From: Rhodospirillales bacterium
Lineage (GTDB): Bacteria; Pseudomonadota; Alphaproteobacteria; Rhodospirillales; Shumkoniaceae
NCBI GenBank assembly: GCA_014859895.1
Contig: JACZKS010000166.1
Coordinates: forward strand, 1 to 64,000
Reading direction: 5' to 3'
Length of the DNA stretch: 64,000 bases
Shown: piece by piece, positions 8,652 to 19,600 of the stretch
How the letters are laid out: the number at the start of each line of letters is the position of its first letter
Position numbering within the stretch: the first letter of the stretch is position 1
Made by a program: the position numbers and the translations under genes
The notes under the pieces: model-generated
Seen by the model: only the letters and a program-made list of their open reading frames with translations
Databases searched by the model: none
What the model was told of the DNA's origin: nothing

Positions 8652-9263
8652 TCAGACCGTTGCCGCGCCGTTGCCGTCCAGGCAGGCGCCGCGCCAGTTG
8701 ACGTGGGAGGCCAGCCAGATGACGGCGGCGTCGGGGTGTCCGTTGTAGTTCGGGTCATTCCGATAGCGGTTCTCGAGAAACCTGAAACCGTCGATCATCC
8801 GCTCGCGGCATGTCTTGGCGTCGAAGGTGCCGCCCAGGAAATCGACCAGTGCGACGTTGAAGACGCTGCCGAACAAGCTTGTGTTGCCGTGGTAGACGAC
8901 AAGAATGTCGTCGAACCCGACGTAGCAATCCACCCCCTGGGCGACGGCGTCCTTCCCCAGGGCGATGGAGGAATCGCAGCAGACCGCGATGACGACGGCG
9001 CCCTGGGCGCGCCCAATGTTGGCGGTGTCGACGAGCGCGGCGGTCTGGCCGAGCTGCTTGTCCTGCCCGTGGCCGAAATACACCGCCACCTCCGCCTGGC
9101 CGATGACCTGCTCGATGTTGGCCCGGGTGGCCTGGGCGCCGACGAGGTCCTGCACCAGCAGGGTGGAAAGCGCCGACACATTGGCGATGACGGCAAGGGC
9201 ATAGGATGAGAGAACCTGTGCCACGGGATCGCCTTCCGGACGGATGAACGCGATCTGCTTCAT
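8652..9263 (-). CDS. CHAT/caspase-like (clan CD) domain protein
   Basis: A 203-residue protein with the features of a caspase-fold peptidase. A hydrophobic strand ends in VYFGHG (His65). A second strand ends in VVIAVCCDS (Cys95/Cys96), followed by a helix and VDCYVGFDDILVV, the order seen in CHAT domains (His-Gly, then Cys after a strand, then a Gly-Phe strand). No transmembrane segment or signal peptide is evident. It is the last gene of a three-gene unit: a small unknown gene ends 1 bp upstream of its start, and a Trypco2-like gene comes first. In known conflict systems such proteases are the effectors. Activity here is inferred. Confidence 0.6.
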   Translation of the reverse strand: MKQIAFIRPEGDPVAQVLSSYALAVIANVSALSTLLVQDLVGAQATRANIEQVIGQAEVAVYFGHGQDKQLGQTAALVDTANIGRAQGAVVIAVCCDSSIALGKDAVAQGVDCYVGFDDILVVYHGNTSLFGSVFNVALVDFLGGTFDAKTCRERMIDGFRFLENRYRNDPNYNGHPDAAVIWLASHVNWRGACLDGNGAATV

Positions 9264-9264
9264 C

Positions 9265-9540
9265 TCACCGTCCTGCCTCGCCGGATGCGAGGGAACGGAG
9301 GATGGCCTCGAACGGCGCCACCTCCATTCCGAAGCGGACGACCCTTAGGAAAGCCCACCCCTCCTGCGAGCGTTCCCTTACGGCTTGCGCGAGTTGGATG
9401 GGGGTCAGTGGCAATCCAGAGTAGGCGAATCCGATCACCGGCATGTTCGGTCGCGGATGGCGTTCGGCCCAGTGCGCGAGGGCGGCCGAAAGCTGCTCGA
9501 TTTGTTCAGGGGTCAGGTCGGGGGCAGCCGGCTCGACCAT
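9265..9540 (-). CDS. small protein of unknown function between Trypco2-like and CHAT-like genes
   Basis: A 91-residue protein starting MVEPAAPDLTPEQIEQL. I do not recognise its family. It has an N-terminal helix, a Pro-rich turn (RHPRPNMPVIGFAYSGL), a helix (PIQLAQAVRERSQ) and a strand-helix end. The stop is directly next to the start of the CHAT-like gene and its own start is 9 bp after the Trypco2-like gene, so the three genes are almost certainly one transcript. It may be a linker or adaptor. Confidence 0.7.
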   Translation of the reverse strand: MVEPAAPDLTPEQIEQLSAALAHWAERHPRPNMPVIGFAYSGLPLTPIQLAQAVRERSQEGWAFLRVVRFGMEVAPFEAILRSLASGEAGR

Positions 9541-9549
9541 GTCGCAGCT

Positions 9550-9855
9550 CTATCTTGCGATACCCACGGGCGAACTGGCAGCCTTGAGCGAAATCTTGAT
9601 CCGGTGGACGGACTGACTGCCCTTGAGGCCCTTCGCATTCAGGTCGGCGCCGATGCCGAGCACGCTGAATTTCAATCCGCCGCCCGTCTCGGCCGACCGG
9701 GATACGGTAAATGCCAGTTCCACCTCGGAGGCCTCTAGGTACAGCTTCGGCCCACCGGGAAGGTCAGCGACATGTTTCTCAGCGATGTCCAGTTCCTGCC
9801 GAAGCGATTTGAGCAGTTCGGCAAGGCCGATTCCAATGTCGCGATCTTCAGCCAT
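9550..9855 (-). CDS. Trypco2-like (trypsin-co-occurring domain 2) protein
   Basis: A 101-residue single-domain protein. The order GLAELLKSLRQELDIAE (helix), LYLEASEVELAFTVSRSAE (strand pair), GGLKFSVLGIGAD and VHRIKISLKA matches the Trypco2 pattern: helix, VELxxxV strand, KFxV strand and a closing HRI/V-K-L strand. In other bacteria this domain occurs in NTP-dependent or protease-based biological conflict systems, often beside trypsin, caspase or CHAT effectors. Here it is the first gene of a unit that ends in a CHAT-like protein, which supports the call. Confidence 0.72.
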   Translation of the reverse strand: MAEDRDIGIGLAELLKSLRQELDIAEKHVADLPGGPKLYLEASEVELAFTVSRSAETGGGLKFSVLGIGADLNAKGLKGSQSVHRIKISLKAASSPVGIAR

Positions 9856-9990
9856 CGTAGCTCTCCCAGGTGGGGCATCTCGCAGACGCCATTCAGCAGA
9901 GAGATGCGCCCTCTAAACTGAGGTATGCACGGTTGGTGGAGATGCAACAGGCAACCGCCAGCCTAACCCGAAAGATTGGCGGCGCGACCC

Positions 9991-10974
<984 letters not shown>

Positions 10975-11054
10975 GGCATCCCCCAACGAAGTCCAGGCCC
11001 GATCAGTTAAGAACTGTTCGCAGATTTAGGCAAGCCCAAACGCCGGTGCCGGCG

Positions 11055-12377
11055 TCACCTTTCGTGGAAGGCCTCGCCGGAGAGCTTGTTGAAGGGCTTC
11101 ATGAGGTACTGGAGGATGGTCCGCTTGCCGGTCTTGACGTCGACGCTGACCGTCATGCCGGGGATGATCGGCAGCGGATTGCCTTGCTTGTCGAGAAGGC
11201 TGGTGGTCTTGGCCTTGAGGCGGACGACGTAGAATCGTTCCTTCTTCTCCTCGTCGAGGATGGTGTCGGCGCTGATCTGGTCGAGCGTCGCCGCCAGCGA
11301 GCCGAAGATGGTGTAGTCGTAGGCGGTGAAGCGCACCACGGCATCCAGCCCCGGATGGATGAAGGCGATGTCGGAGGGTTTCAGCTTCGCCTCGACGATC
11401 AGGTTCTCCTCGGCGGGGACGATTTCCAGAAGATCCATGCCGGGGCGCACGACGCCGCCGATGGTATTGATGAAGAGCTGCTTGACGACGCCCGTGACCG
11501 GGGCGCGGATCACCGTGCGCCTAAGCTTGTCGTCGCGCGAGGTGAGGGTCTCGCCGAGCGCCGCCATGTTGACCTGGGCCTCGTTCAGTTCCTTCAAGGC
11601 GCGGCTGCGGAACTGGGCACGGACCTCCTTGATCCCCTCCTTGATCTCGTCGATCGAGGCCGACAGCTTGAGGATCGATTTCTTCGCCACCTCGAGGTCG
11701 CCCAGGTTCTGGCTTTCCTCGCGCTTCAGCCGGATGACCTCGATCGGTGCGTTGATTCCCTTCGCCACCAGCGGCTCGAGGATGGCCAGCTCGTCGCGGG
11801 CCAGCTTGATGGAAGTCTGCAACTGCGAGACCCTGGCCTTTGATTCGTCGATCTCGTGCAGGCGCTGCTGATGCTGCGAGTCCAGCTTGGCCAGCGCGGC
11901 GGCCAGTTCGCGCGAGCGCGACAGATGGAGGTCGCGTTCGGTGCCGGCGACCTTGGGCAGCTGCTTCTCGATGTCCTCGGGAAACTTGAGCGGCGTGCCG
12001 TCGATTTCCGCCCGAAGCCGGGTCACCACCGCCTGCAGGCCCAGGAACTTCATCTGGTTTTCGTTGAAGTCCGAGGAGAACTGAGTGGTGTCGAGCTGCA
12101 TCAGGATCTGCCCGCTCTTAACCAGATCGCCTTCCCGGACGTGAAGTTCGGAAACGATGCCGCCTTCCAGATTCTGGACCACCTGCACCTGGCGGGACGG
12201 TACGACCCGCCCTTCGCCGCTGCTCACCTGGTCGACCTCGGCCCACGCCGCCCACAGGACCGCCAGCGTGAAAAAGCCGATCACGCAGACCAGGATCATG
12301 TTGGCCATCACGCTCGGCCGGCGACTGACCGCGGCCCGGAGCTCTGACATGAATTCGGTGTCGGAGGATCTCGTCAT
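11055..12377 (-). CDS. HlyD-family membrane fusion protein of type I secretion
   Basis: A 440-residue periplasmic adaptor. A short cytoplasmic N-terminus and one membrane segment (about residues 25-45) lead into a barrel/lipoyl region (GGIVSELHVREGDLVKSGQ). A long coiled-coil hairpin (roughly residues 110-270) and a C-terminal beta domain (RAPVTGVVKQLFINTIGGVV, PGMTVSVDVKTGKRTILQYL) follow. This matches HlyD/LapC adaptors that link the ABC transporter to TolC. It starts 6 bp after the ABC transporter gene. The locus faces the giant RTX adhesin, its likely substrate. Confidence 0.95.
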   Translation of the reverse strand: MTRSSDTEFMSELRAAVSRRPSVMANMILVCVIGFFTLAVLWAAWAEVDQVSSGEGRVVPSRQVQVVQNLEGGIVSELHVREGDLVKSGQILMQLDTTQFSSDFNENQMKFLGLQAVVTRLRAEIDGTPLKFPEDIEKQLPKVAGTERDLHLSRSRELAAALAKLDSQHQQRLHEIDESKARVSQLQTSIKLARDELAILEPLVAKGINAPIEVIRLKREESQNLGDLEVAKKSILKLSASIDEIKEGIKEVRAQFRSRALKELNEAQVNMAALGETLTSRDDKLRRTVIRAPVTGVVKQLFINTIGGVVRPGMDLLEIVPAEENLIVEAKLKPSDIAFIHPGLDAVVRFTAYDYTIFGSLAATLDQISADTILDEEKKERFYVVRLKAKTTSLLDKQGNPLPIIPGMTVSVDVKTGKRTILQYLMKPFNKLSGEAFHER

Positions 12378-12383
12378 GGTCCG

Positions 12384-14657
12384 CTACCGGCCGGCCTTCA
12401 CGTCGCCCTTGGCGAGGTTGCCGAGCACGCTGTCCTTGGGCCCGTCGGCGACGATGCGGCCCTTGTCCAGCACGATCAGGCGGTTGACCAGCTTGAGCAC
12501 CGAGGTGCGGTGGGTGACCAGGATGATGGTTCTGCCTTCGGCCATGCGGGTCAGCACGTCGACCACCCGCCTTTCGGTGGCGGTGTCCATGGAATTGGTC
12601 GGCTCGTCCAGCACCAGGATGGTGGGATGCTTGAGCAGGGTTCGCGCCAAGGCGACCGTCTGGCGCTGGCCGCCGGACAGCCCGCCGCCGCGCTCGCCGA
12701 CCTGAAGATCGTAGCCCAGGGGGTGGCGGGCGACGAAATCGTGCAGGCCCAGCTCCTCGGAAACGCGAGCGATCTCGTCGTCACTGGCCCTGGGCACGCT
12801 GATGGCGATGTTTTCCTTGATCGTTCCCTTGAACAGGAAGACGTCCTGGGGCACGAAGCCGATGCTGGCCCGGGCGTCGCTGGGCTCGATGTGGCGCAGG
12901 TCGGTGCCGTCGAGCAGCACCGCGCCCGTGGTCGGCGTATAGAGGCCGCCCAGCAGCTTGGCGATGGTGCTTTTGCCGGAGCCGACCCGCCCGGCGATGC
13001 CGACCCGTTCGCCGGGGTTGATGGTGAAGGAAATGTCGTTCAGCACGTCGTAGTCGGTGCCCGGATAGCGGAACGTCACCTCCTTGAATTCGATGCGGCC
13101 CTGCAAATCGGGGCGATGCAGGAAGGTGACGTCGGCCGGCCGCTCGACCGGGCCCTGCATGACGGCATCGAGCGACTTCAAGGAGCTCCAGGTCTGATGG
13201 AAGCGCATCATCAGCTGCGATACCTGGGCCATCGGCCCCAGCGCCCGGCCCGACAGGATCACCGCCGCCACCAGGCCGCCCGAGGTGACACCGCCGTCGG
13301 CGACCAGGAACATGCCCATGACGACGATGCCGATCACGCTGGCCTGCTGGATGAACTGCACGAAGTTGACGCCGAGGTTGTTGAACAGCCGCATCCGCTG
13401 GCCGATGGCGGCGCTCTGGCCGACGACCGTTTCCCACTTGGCGCGCATGCGCCCCTCGGCGCCGACCATCTTGATCGTTTCGAATCCGAAAAGGCTTTCC
13501 ACCAGCACGCCGTGCTTGTGCTCGCCGTGCGTCATCAGGTGGCGCACGCTCCTGGCGATCGGGAACTGCACGAAGGCCCCCCAGAACACCACCAGGAACA
13601 TTGCCGATCCCAGCACCAGGCCGATCAGGGGGCTGAGCATGATGATGACGGCGAGGAAAAGCAGCGAGAACGGCAGGTCGATGAAGGCGGCCAGCGTCGC
13701 CGAGGTGAAGAAGTCCCGGACCGTCTCGAATTCGCGCAGCATGCTGGCGAAGGCTCCCGAGGAGGCCGGACGGTGGGAGGCCTTGAGGTCGAGCACCTGA
13801 TCGAAGATGCGGCAGGCCAGCATGACGTCGGCCCGGCGGCCGACGAAATCGATGAACCAGCCGCGCAGGTTCCTGAGCAGGAAATCGAAGAAGAGGGCGA
13901 TCCCGGCGCCGATGGCGAGCGCGATGCCCGATTGCACCGCGTTGTTGGGAAGAACGCGGTCATACACGTTCATGGTGAACAGCGGATTGGCCAGCGCGAA
14001 CAGGTTGATGACGACCGAGGCCAGCCCGACCTGAAAATAGGTCCAGCCGTTGCGGGCCAGCGTCCCCCAGAACCAGGCTCGCGGCTTATCCAAGTCGGCG
14101 CCGGTTCGCTCGCCTCTGAGATCGACCTCCGGCTTGATGAGGATGGCGAAGCCCGAATAGGCCTTCTCCAGCTCGCCCTCGGCCAATTCGGTGGTGCCGT
14201 CCCCGGCATCGCCGGCGGTGATCTGGAAGCGCCCCTGTTTCGATGTCCCGAGCAGAACGACGGCGCCGCCGTCCTTCATCGTCAGGACGGCGGGCAGCGT
14301 CCATGAATGGATGCGCCCCAGGCTGCGGCGGACCACCCGCACCGACAGGCCGGCCCGCCCGGCGGCGCGCTTGAACAGGTCAAGCGAGATCCTGCCCTCC
14401 GGCCGCGGCAGGGCCGACAGCAGGACCGAGGTCGATTTCGACTGACCGTGATAGGCCACCAGGAAGAGCAGGCACGAAAGCAGCGGATCGTCGCCATCGG
14501 CCGCCGCCTCGCCGATGGCGGCGGCATCCGGCCATCCACCGTCCTTGCCGGCGAAGTCGCTTTCGAACGACAGCGTCTCGGCCGGCCGGGCGGCCAGGAG
14601 ATCGGATTCCTGGCCGGGCTTCGGGGTGCCGGTTTTGAGGGCGTTCTCGGCGGTCAT
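12384..14657 (-). CDS. type I secretion ABC transporter (LapB/RtxB type)
   Basis: A 757-residue permease-ATPase fusion. Residues 1-180 form a C39-peptidase-like domain that lacks a clear catalytic DCG motif, as in transporters of RTX proteins that do not cleave a leader. The six-helix membrane domain (about 210-480) starts near WTYFQVGLASVVINLFALANP. The nucleotide-binding domain has Walker A GRVGSGKST (about 553), signature LSGGQRQ (about 659) and Walker B ILVLDEPT (about 680). It lies between the TolC and HlyD genes, and its predicted substrate is the divergent giant adhesin. Confidence 0.96.
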   Translation of the reverse strand: MTAENALKTGTPKPGQESDLLAARPAETLSFESDFAGKDGGWPDAAAIGEAAADGDDPLLSCLLFLVAYHGQSKSTSVLLSALPRPEGRISLDLFKRAAGRAGLSVRVVRRSLGRIHSWTLPAVLTMKDGGAVVLLGTSKQGRFQITAGDAGDGTTELAEGELEKAYSGFAILIKPEVDLRGERTGADLDKPRAWFWGTLARNGWTYFQVGLASVVINLFALANPLFTMNVYDRVLPNNAVQSGIALAIGAGIALFFDFLLRNLRGWFIDFVGRRADVMLACRIFDQVLDLKASHRPASSGAFASMLREFETVRDFFTSATLAAFIDLPFSLLFLAVIIMLSPLIGLVLGSAMFLVVFWGAFVQFPIARSVRHLMTHGEHKHGVLVESLFGFETIKMVGAEGRMRAKWETVVGQSAAIGQRMRLFNNLGVNFVQFIQQASVIGIVVMGMFLVADGGVTSGGLVAAVILSGRALGPMAQVSQLMMRFHQTWSSLKSLDAVMQGPVERPADVTFLHRPDLQGRIEFKEVTFRYPGTDYDVLNDISFTINPGERVGIAGRVGSGKSTIAKLLGGLYTPTTGAVLLDGTDLRHIEPSDARASIGFVPQDVFLFKGTIKENIAISVPRASDDEIARVSEELGLHDFVARHPLGYDLQVGERGGGLSGGQRQTVALARTLLKHPTILVLDEPTNSMDTATERRVVDVLTRMAEGRTIILVTHRTSVLKLVNRLIVLDKGRIVADGPKDSVLGNLAKGDVKAGR

Positions 14658-14741
14658 TTCGCTATTCGTCGCACCAGAAGTTCAACGCCGGTATCCGGCG
14701 ATCGGTCGGGAACGCGAATGATCGGAGATGCCGCCCGGCTC

Positions 14742-16112
14742 CTATTTTGGCGCCGAGGCGGCGTCCATATCGACCCGAACCCCCAGATCCTGCAACAGCG
14801 TGCCCTTGACGGCCAGGAATTCGTAGGCGGCAAGGATCTGCTCGTATTCCCGCGACGCCAGATCGGTCCGGGCGAGGAAAAGCTCGTTGCCGGAATCGAG
14901 GAGCTCGATCAGCGTGCGCTGGCCCAGCCGGAACTGCTCGCCGTAGGCGGTGGTGACTTCCTGGGCGGTCGCCACGCGGTCGCGCAGCAGGGCCACCTGG
15001 TCGCGGGTCACTTGGTAGTCGTTCAGCGAGACGTCGAGCTCGCGGCGGATCTGGCGGTCGATTTCGTGAATCTTGTACATCGCCTCGCTGGAGCGTTCCA
15101 ACGCGCGGCGCACCGACGCCTGATCGGAACCGCCCTTGTAGAAATTCCAGGACAGTTTGACCAAAGCGGTCGAATCCGTTTCGTGGCCGCTGGTGCCGTC
15201 CACGCCGTCGCGCCGCTCGTGGGCTAATTCAAGGTCGAGCGAGGGCAGAAAGGCGCTGCGTTCGGCCTCGGCGGTGAACTTGTTGGCCTTTTCCTCCTCG
15301 ATCGAGGACAGCAGCGTCGGGTTGTTCTTCATCGCCTCGGCGATGGCCGCCTCCACCGTCGCCGGCGGCTCCGACTGCGGGAAGGGGCGTTCCTGGAGGT
15401 TGCCCGGCATCTGGCCGATGGCCTCGACATAGGCGCTGATCGAATTCTTGAGGTTGCCCTCGGCCCGCCGGCGCTGCGACTGGGCATTGAACAGGCGGGT
15501 CTTGACCTGGGCGACGCGGGATTCCGAGCCGCCGCCGGTGCGGGCGGCTTCCGAGACGTCTCCCAGAATCCGGTTGTGCAGATCGATGTTGGCGCCGGCG
15601 AACTCGATCAGCTGGCGGTCGCGCGCGACGTCCAGATAGGCCTTGATGGCGCGCCGGGCGACCCGTGTCGCCGCCGCCTGGACCTCGAACTGCGCCGCCT
15701 CGGCGGTCGCCCGCGAGGACTCGGCGCGGTTGGTTGTTCCCGCGCCGTCGTAAAGCATTTGGGTGAGCGCCAGGCGCTGCTTGTTGCGCCACAGGTTCTG
15801 GTCGACCGACGAGCCGACCGGCCGATGGGCGCGCTGATAGCCGCTATCGGCCGAGAGATCGAGCGAGGGCAGGAACTCGCCCTCGATCTCATTGACGCCT
15901 TCCCCGGCGGCCCGGTATCCGGCCCGGGTGGAGGCCACCAGCGGGTGGGTCCGCACGGCCATCTCGACCGCGTCGCGCAATTCCTGCGCCTGCGCGCTCC
16001 CCCAGCCCTCGGCCCCGGCGAACGCAAGCAGCCCGGCTACCACGCCAGCCAGCACGGGATAACCCCGGCGGCCGATTCGGCAACCAAAACCCGGGGCGTG
16101 CGCAATACGCAT
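14742..16112 (-). CDS. TolC-family outer membrane channel for type I secretion
   Basis: A 456-residue outer membrane efflux protein (LapE/AggA-like). The start region has a signal peptide (VLAGVVAGLLAFAGAEG) with cleavage likely near AQAQEL. Two repeats of long amphipathic helices follow, with LRDAVEMAVRTHPLVAS opening the first and VEAAIAEAMKNNPTLL the second. A GTG at 16145 is in frame, but the ATG at 16112 has GGAAGCGAGG just upstream and gives a cleaner signal peptide. It is transcribed ahead of the ABC transporter and HlyD genes, with an 84-bp gap. Confidence 0.94.
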   Translation of the reverse strand: MRIAHAPGFGCRIGRRGYPVLAGVVAGLLAFAGAEGWGSAQAQELRDAVEMAVRTHPLVASTRAGYRAAGEGVNEIEGEFLPSLDLSADSGYQRAHRPVGSSVDQNLWRNKQRLALTQMLYDGAGTTNRAESSRATAEAAQFEVQAAATRVARRAIKAYLDVARDRQLIEFAGANIDLHNRILGDVSEAARTGGGSESRVAQVKTRLFNAQSQRRRAEGNLKNSISAYVEAIGQMPGNLQERPFPQSEPPATVEAAIAEAMKNNPTLLSSIEEEKANKFTAEAERSAFLPSLDLELAHERRDGVDGTSGHETDSTALVKLSWNFYKGGSDQASVRRALERSSEAMYKIHEIDRQIRRELDVSLNDYQVTRDQVALLRDRVATAQEVTTAYGEQFRLGQRTLIELLDSGNELFLARTDLASREYEQILAAYEFLAVKGTLLQDLGVRVDMDAASAPK

Positions 16113-16691
16113 CGCCTCGCTTCCGACTTCAGCGAACGGAATCACGGGTATCCCCCCTCAATAGCTCCAACCCTCAACCATCTTATGCCAACGCGAGAAA
16201 AGGCAAGAGGCCATGCCCCCCGCTCTTCTCCTTTTGCGCCCCCTTCCCGTGAGGCGAAACCGCGCTGCGAAATCAACAGTTGAATCCCGCCGCGATGGCC
16301 GCACTTAAGACTAATACAATTATTGAGGAAATCAAGCGCCAGCATCTCGCCTCGCGCCTTGCGGCCCGCCGCGAAGGCTGCAGTTTCCGGCGGGCCGCCG
16401 CGAATTCGGCCGCAAACCCGCGGCCTGCCTCAAAATTGGTTAAAATTCTATTAAAACTCTTGCGACGGCATTGCCATCGGGGGCCTACCTTAAGTAAACT
16501 AAGGGCACAGGGACACAGCCAATCCGACGCAATCATCCGGGACGGAACGCCACACGTCCGGAAAGACCATACAACCATAAGGGTGAATTTTTAGAAAGTT
16601 GTGGTGCCTCCAGATTGGGGGCTGGGAATCAGAAGGGCTGCATCCCTAATAGTATTACGGGAAGTCATTCGGTGCCCGCTCGGGGGAGCAT
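16113..16691. other. 579-bp divergent intergenic region between secretion genes and giant adhesin
   Basis: This region must contain promoters for both the tolC-abc-hlyD unit and the adhesin. The part from 16430 to 16510 is AT-rich, with two TTAAAA-type words in a row. A weak plus-strand promoter match, TTGCCA with TAAACT 18 bases away, lies near 16475. No convincing ORF or riboswitch was recognised; a 104-codon ORF on the plus strand has no family resemblance or RBS. Confidence 0.5.
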
Positions 16692-19600
16692 ATGGGCCTG
16701 AGGCCGGGAGTTCCGGCGCCGATGGGAGAGGACAACGCGGAAATGCTAGAACTGAGAATCGAACGCGCGTCGGGCGAGGTGATCGAGCTCGAGCTCACTC
16801 CGGGCGCCAAGGTGCCTGCCATCCAGGCCGGCGACAAGGTCCGGATCGTCACTCCGGCGGGCCAACAGGTCCATGCCGAGGTGCGCGGCAACGACATCGT
16901 CGTCACGACCAGCGGCGACGCCGGCCAGGCCGGCCAGCCCATTGTCTTCGAGAACATGGCCCTCTACCTGGGCGACGATCAGACCGCGCTCGCGGTGGTC
17001 GACGCCGCGACCGGCGAGACCATCGAGGTCGCCGATGTGGCCGACCTCGCCAACCTTGGCGCCACCGTGCCGTTTGAGGTGGCCTCGGGCGACGCCCCGC
17101 CGCCTCCGCCTTCTCCCAGCGGAAGCTCCACGCCGTTCACGAACTCCGGCGATATCGACCAGCCGGACGACGGCGTGCCGGACCCGCTGCAGGCCATCCT
17201 GGAGCGCCCGGAAGTGGGCGCCGGAGAGCAGGGGCGCGGGGGCCTCGGATTTACGGGCAGCGATCCCGATCCCACCAATCCCACGCCCACTCCCGAACCC
17301 ATCGTCAGCCCCATCGTCATTACGCTCAACGGCAACGTCGTCGACGGCTACATCGTCGGCGCCACGGTGTTCGCCGACGCCAACGGCAACGGCGTGCAGG
17401 ACACCGGCGAGGCTTTCACCACGACCGGCGCCAACGGCGCCTTCACGCTGACCGGCGGCAGCGGGCCGCTGGTGATGACCGGCGGCATCGACGTATCGAC
17501 CGGCGAGTTCTTCAAGGGCACGCTGACGGCGCCGGCGGGCTCGACCGTGGTCACGCCGCTAACCACCCTGATCCAGTCCCTCGTCGAAGCCGGCCAGACG
17601 GTGGCCGCCGCCGAATCGGCGGTCAAGGCGGCGTTCGGGTTGGCCAGCGACCTCGACCTGACGGACTTCGATCCGGTGAAGGGCGTCGAGGACGGCGTTA
17701 CCGGCGCTGGTGATGCGCTGGCGGCGGCCATCCAGATCCAGAACACCGTGGTCCAGGCGGCATCGGTCCTGCAAGGCGCCGGCGGCTCCGGCGTCGCCCT
17801 GGGAACGGCGACCGACGCCGTGTACGCCCAGTTGGCCTCCGCCGTGCTGGCCACGCCCAACAGCTCGCCGATCGATTCGGCGGCCGAGATCCAGTCCATC
17901 ATCACCTCGGCGGCGAATGCCTCCTCGCTCGGGCTCAGCGCCACGGCCAAGACCCAGGTCTCCAACGCGGCGGCCGACGCGGCGGCCATCATCAACGATA
18001 TCGTGGCCGCCATCGACGCGCTCGGCAGCAGCGGCACCACCCTGCTGACCGATCTGGCGAAGATTGCCTACGTCGCGCAGAACGGGTCCGCCGAGGCCCT
18101 GTACGACGCCCTCAACGCGGTCCAGGGGACCGGCAACAACGCCGATCTCACCACCGCCACGGCCGACTATTCGGCGGCCGGCGCGCTCAACACGGCGATC
18201 GGCAACGCCGCCTCCGAAATCGGTACCGTCGGCACCGCCAGCGACGCCGGCACGGCGGGCGACGACGTCATCACCGGGACGGCGGGCAACGACACCTTCG
18301 ACGGTGGCGCGGGCAACGACGTCATCAGCGGCGGCGCCGGCAACGACATGCTGATCGGCGGCGCGGGGAACGACATCCTCAACGGCGACGCCGGCAACGA
18401 CACCCTGATCGGCGGCGCCGGCACCAACACGCTCAACGGCGGGGCCGGCATCGATACCGCCAAGTTCAGCGGCAACTTCGCCGACTTCACGATCACCGCG
18501 ACCGGCGGCGGCACCGACGTCACCCTGACGATCGCCGGCAGCGCCGGCAGCGATTCGGCGAAGACCGTCGAAATCCTCAAGTTCAACGACCTCACCGTGC
18601 GCGTCGCCGGCGGCGGTAGCGACTACACCACCCTGACGGCCGCCATCAACGCGGCAACGGCCGGCGAGCGCATCCTGCTGACCGGCGACGTTCCCTTCCC
18701 CTCCGGCACGCTGAGCCTTGCCAAGAAGGTCAGCCTCCAGTTGGCGGGCAGCGATCCGGCCGTCACCATCGCGTCGGACGGCGCGCTGGTCGTCGACGGT
18801 AGCCTCATGGGGTCGGTGACCGGCCTTGACATCTCGGGCATCCCCGGCACCACGGCGGTGCGCTTCACCGGCCTGGGCAGCATCGCCAGCATCACGACGG
18901 CATCGGGCCAGACCGTGACCCTGGCGGTCGGGGATCTCGACGGTCTCACCGTTTCGGGCGCCGGCACGGTCTCCATCGCCGGCGGCACCGTGCCGGACGG
19001 CGACGATCTCAGCGGCATTTCCAGCGCCATCTCGGTGCCTTCCGGGACTCTGACTCTCACCGCCGCGCAGGCCGACGGCCTGACCATCACGGGCGCCGGC
19101 GCGGTCGCCGTGACGGCGCTGGGCAGCGCCCAGGTGGACCTCTCCGACATCACGGTGACGGGCGCCAAGACAGCCGCCGTGCCGATCAGCGCGACCCTGG
19201 CGGCCGGCACCGACCTCGGTGATTTCAGCGTTACCGTCGCCGCCAACCAGACTCTGACTCTGTCCGCCGCCCAGGCCGATGGCGCCACCATCGGCGGCGC
19301 CGGCAACGTCACCGTCGTGGCCATTTCGGCCACCACCGACCTTTCCGACGTCGACCCCACCGGCACCCTGACCGCCACGGTGACGAGCAGCCTCGACATC
19401 AGTGCTGCCGCCGCCGACCTGGGCACGGTCGACACCTTCCAGCTGGCCGGCGCCCTCACCCTCACGGCGGCGCAGGCCAGCGGCACCGGCATCACCGGCA
19501 CCGGCGCCGTCACCATCACCGGGCTGGCGGCGACGACCAACCTGTCGGGCGTCACCACCTCCGGCACCGTCACCGTCACCGTCGCCGCCAGCCTCGACAT

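Noticed and set aside
16280..16594. A 104-codon ORF in the adhesin upstream region
   Set aside because: No ribosome site, no family resemblance, and it covers the AT-rich part that should hold promoters.
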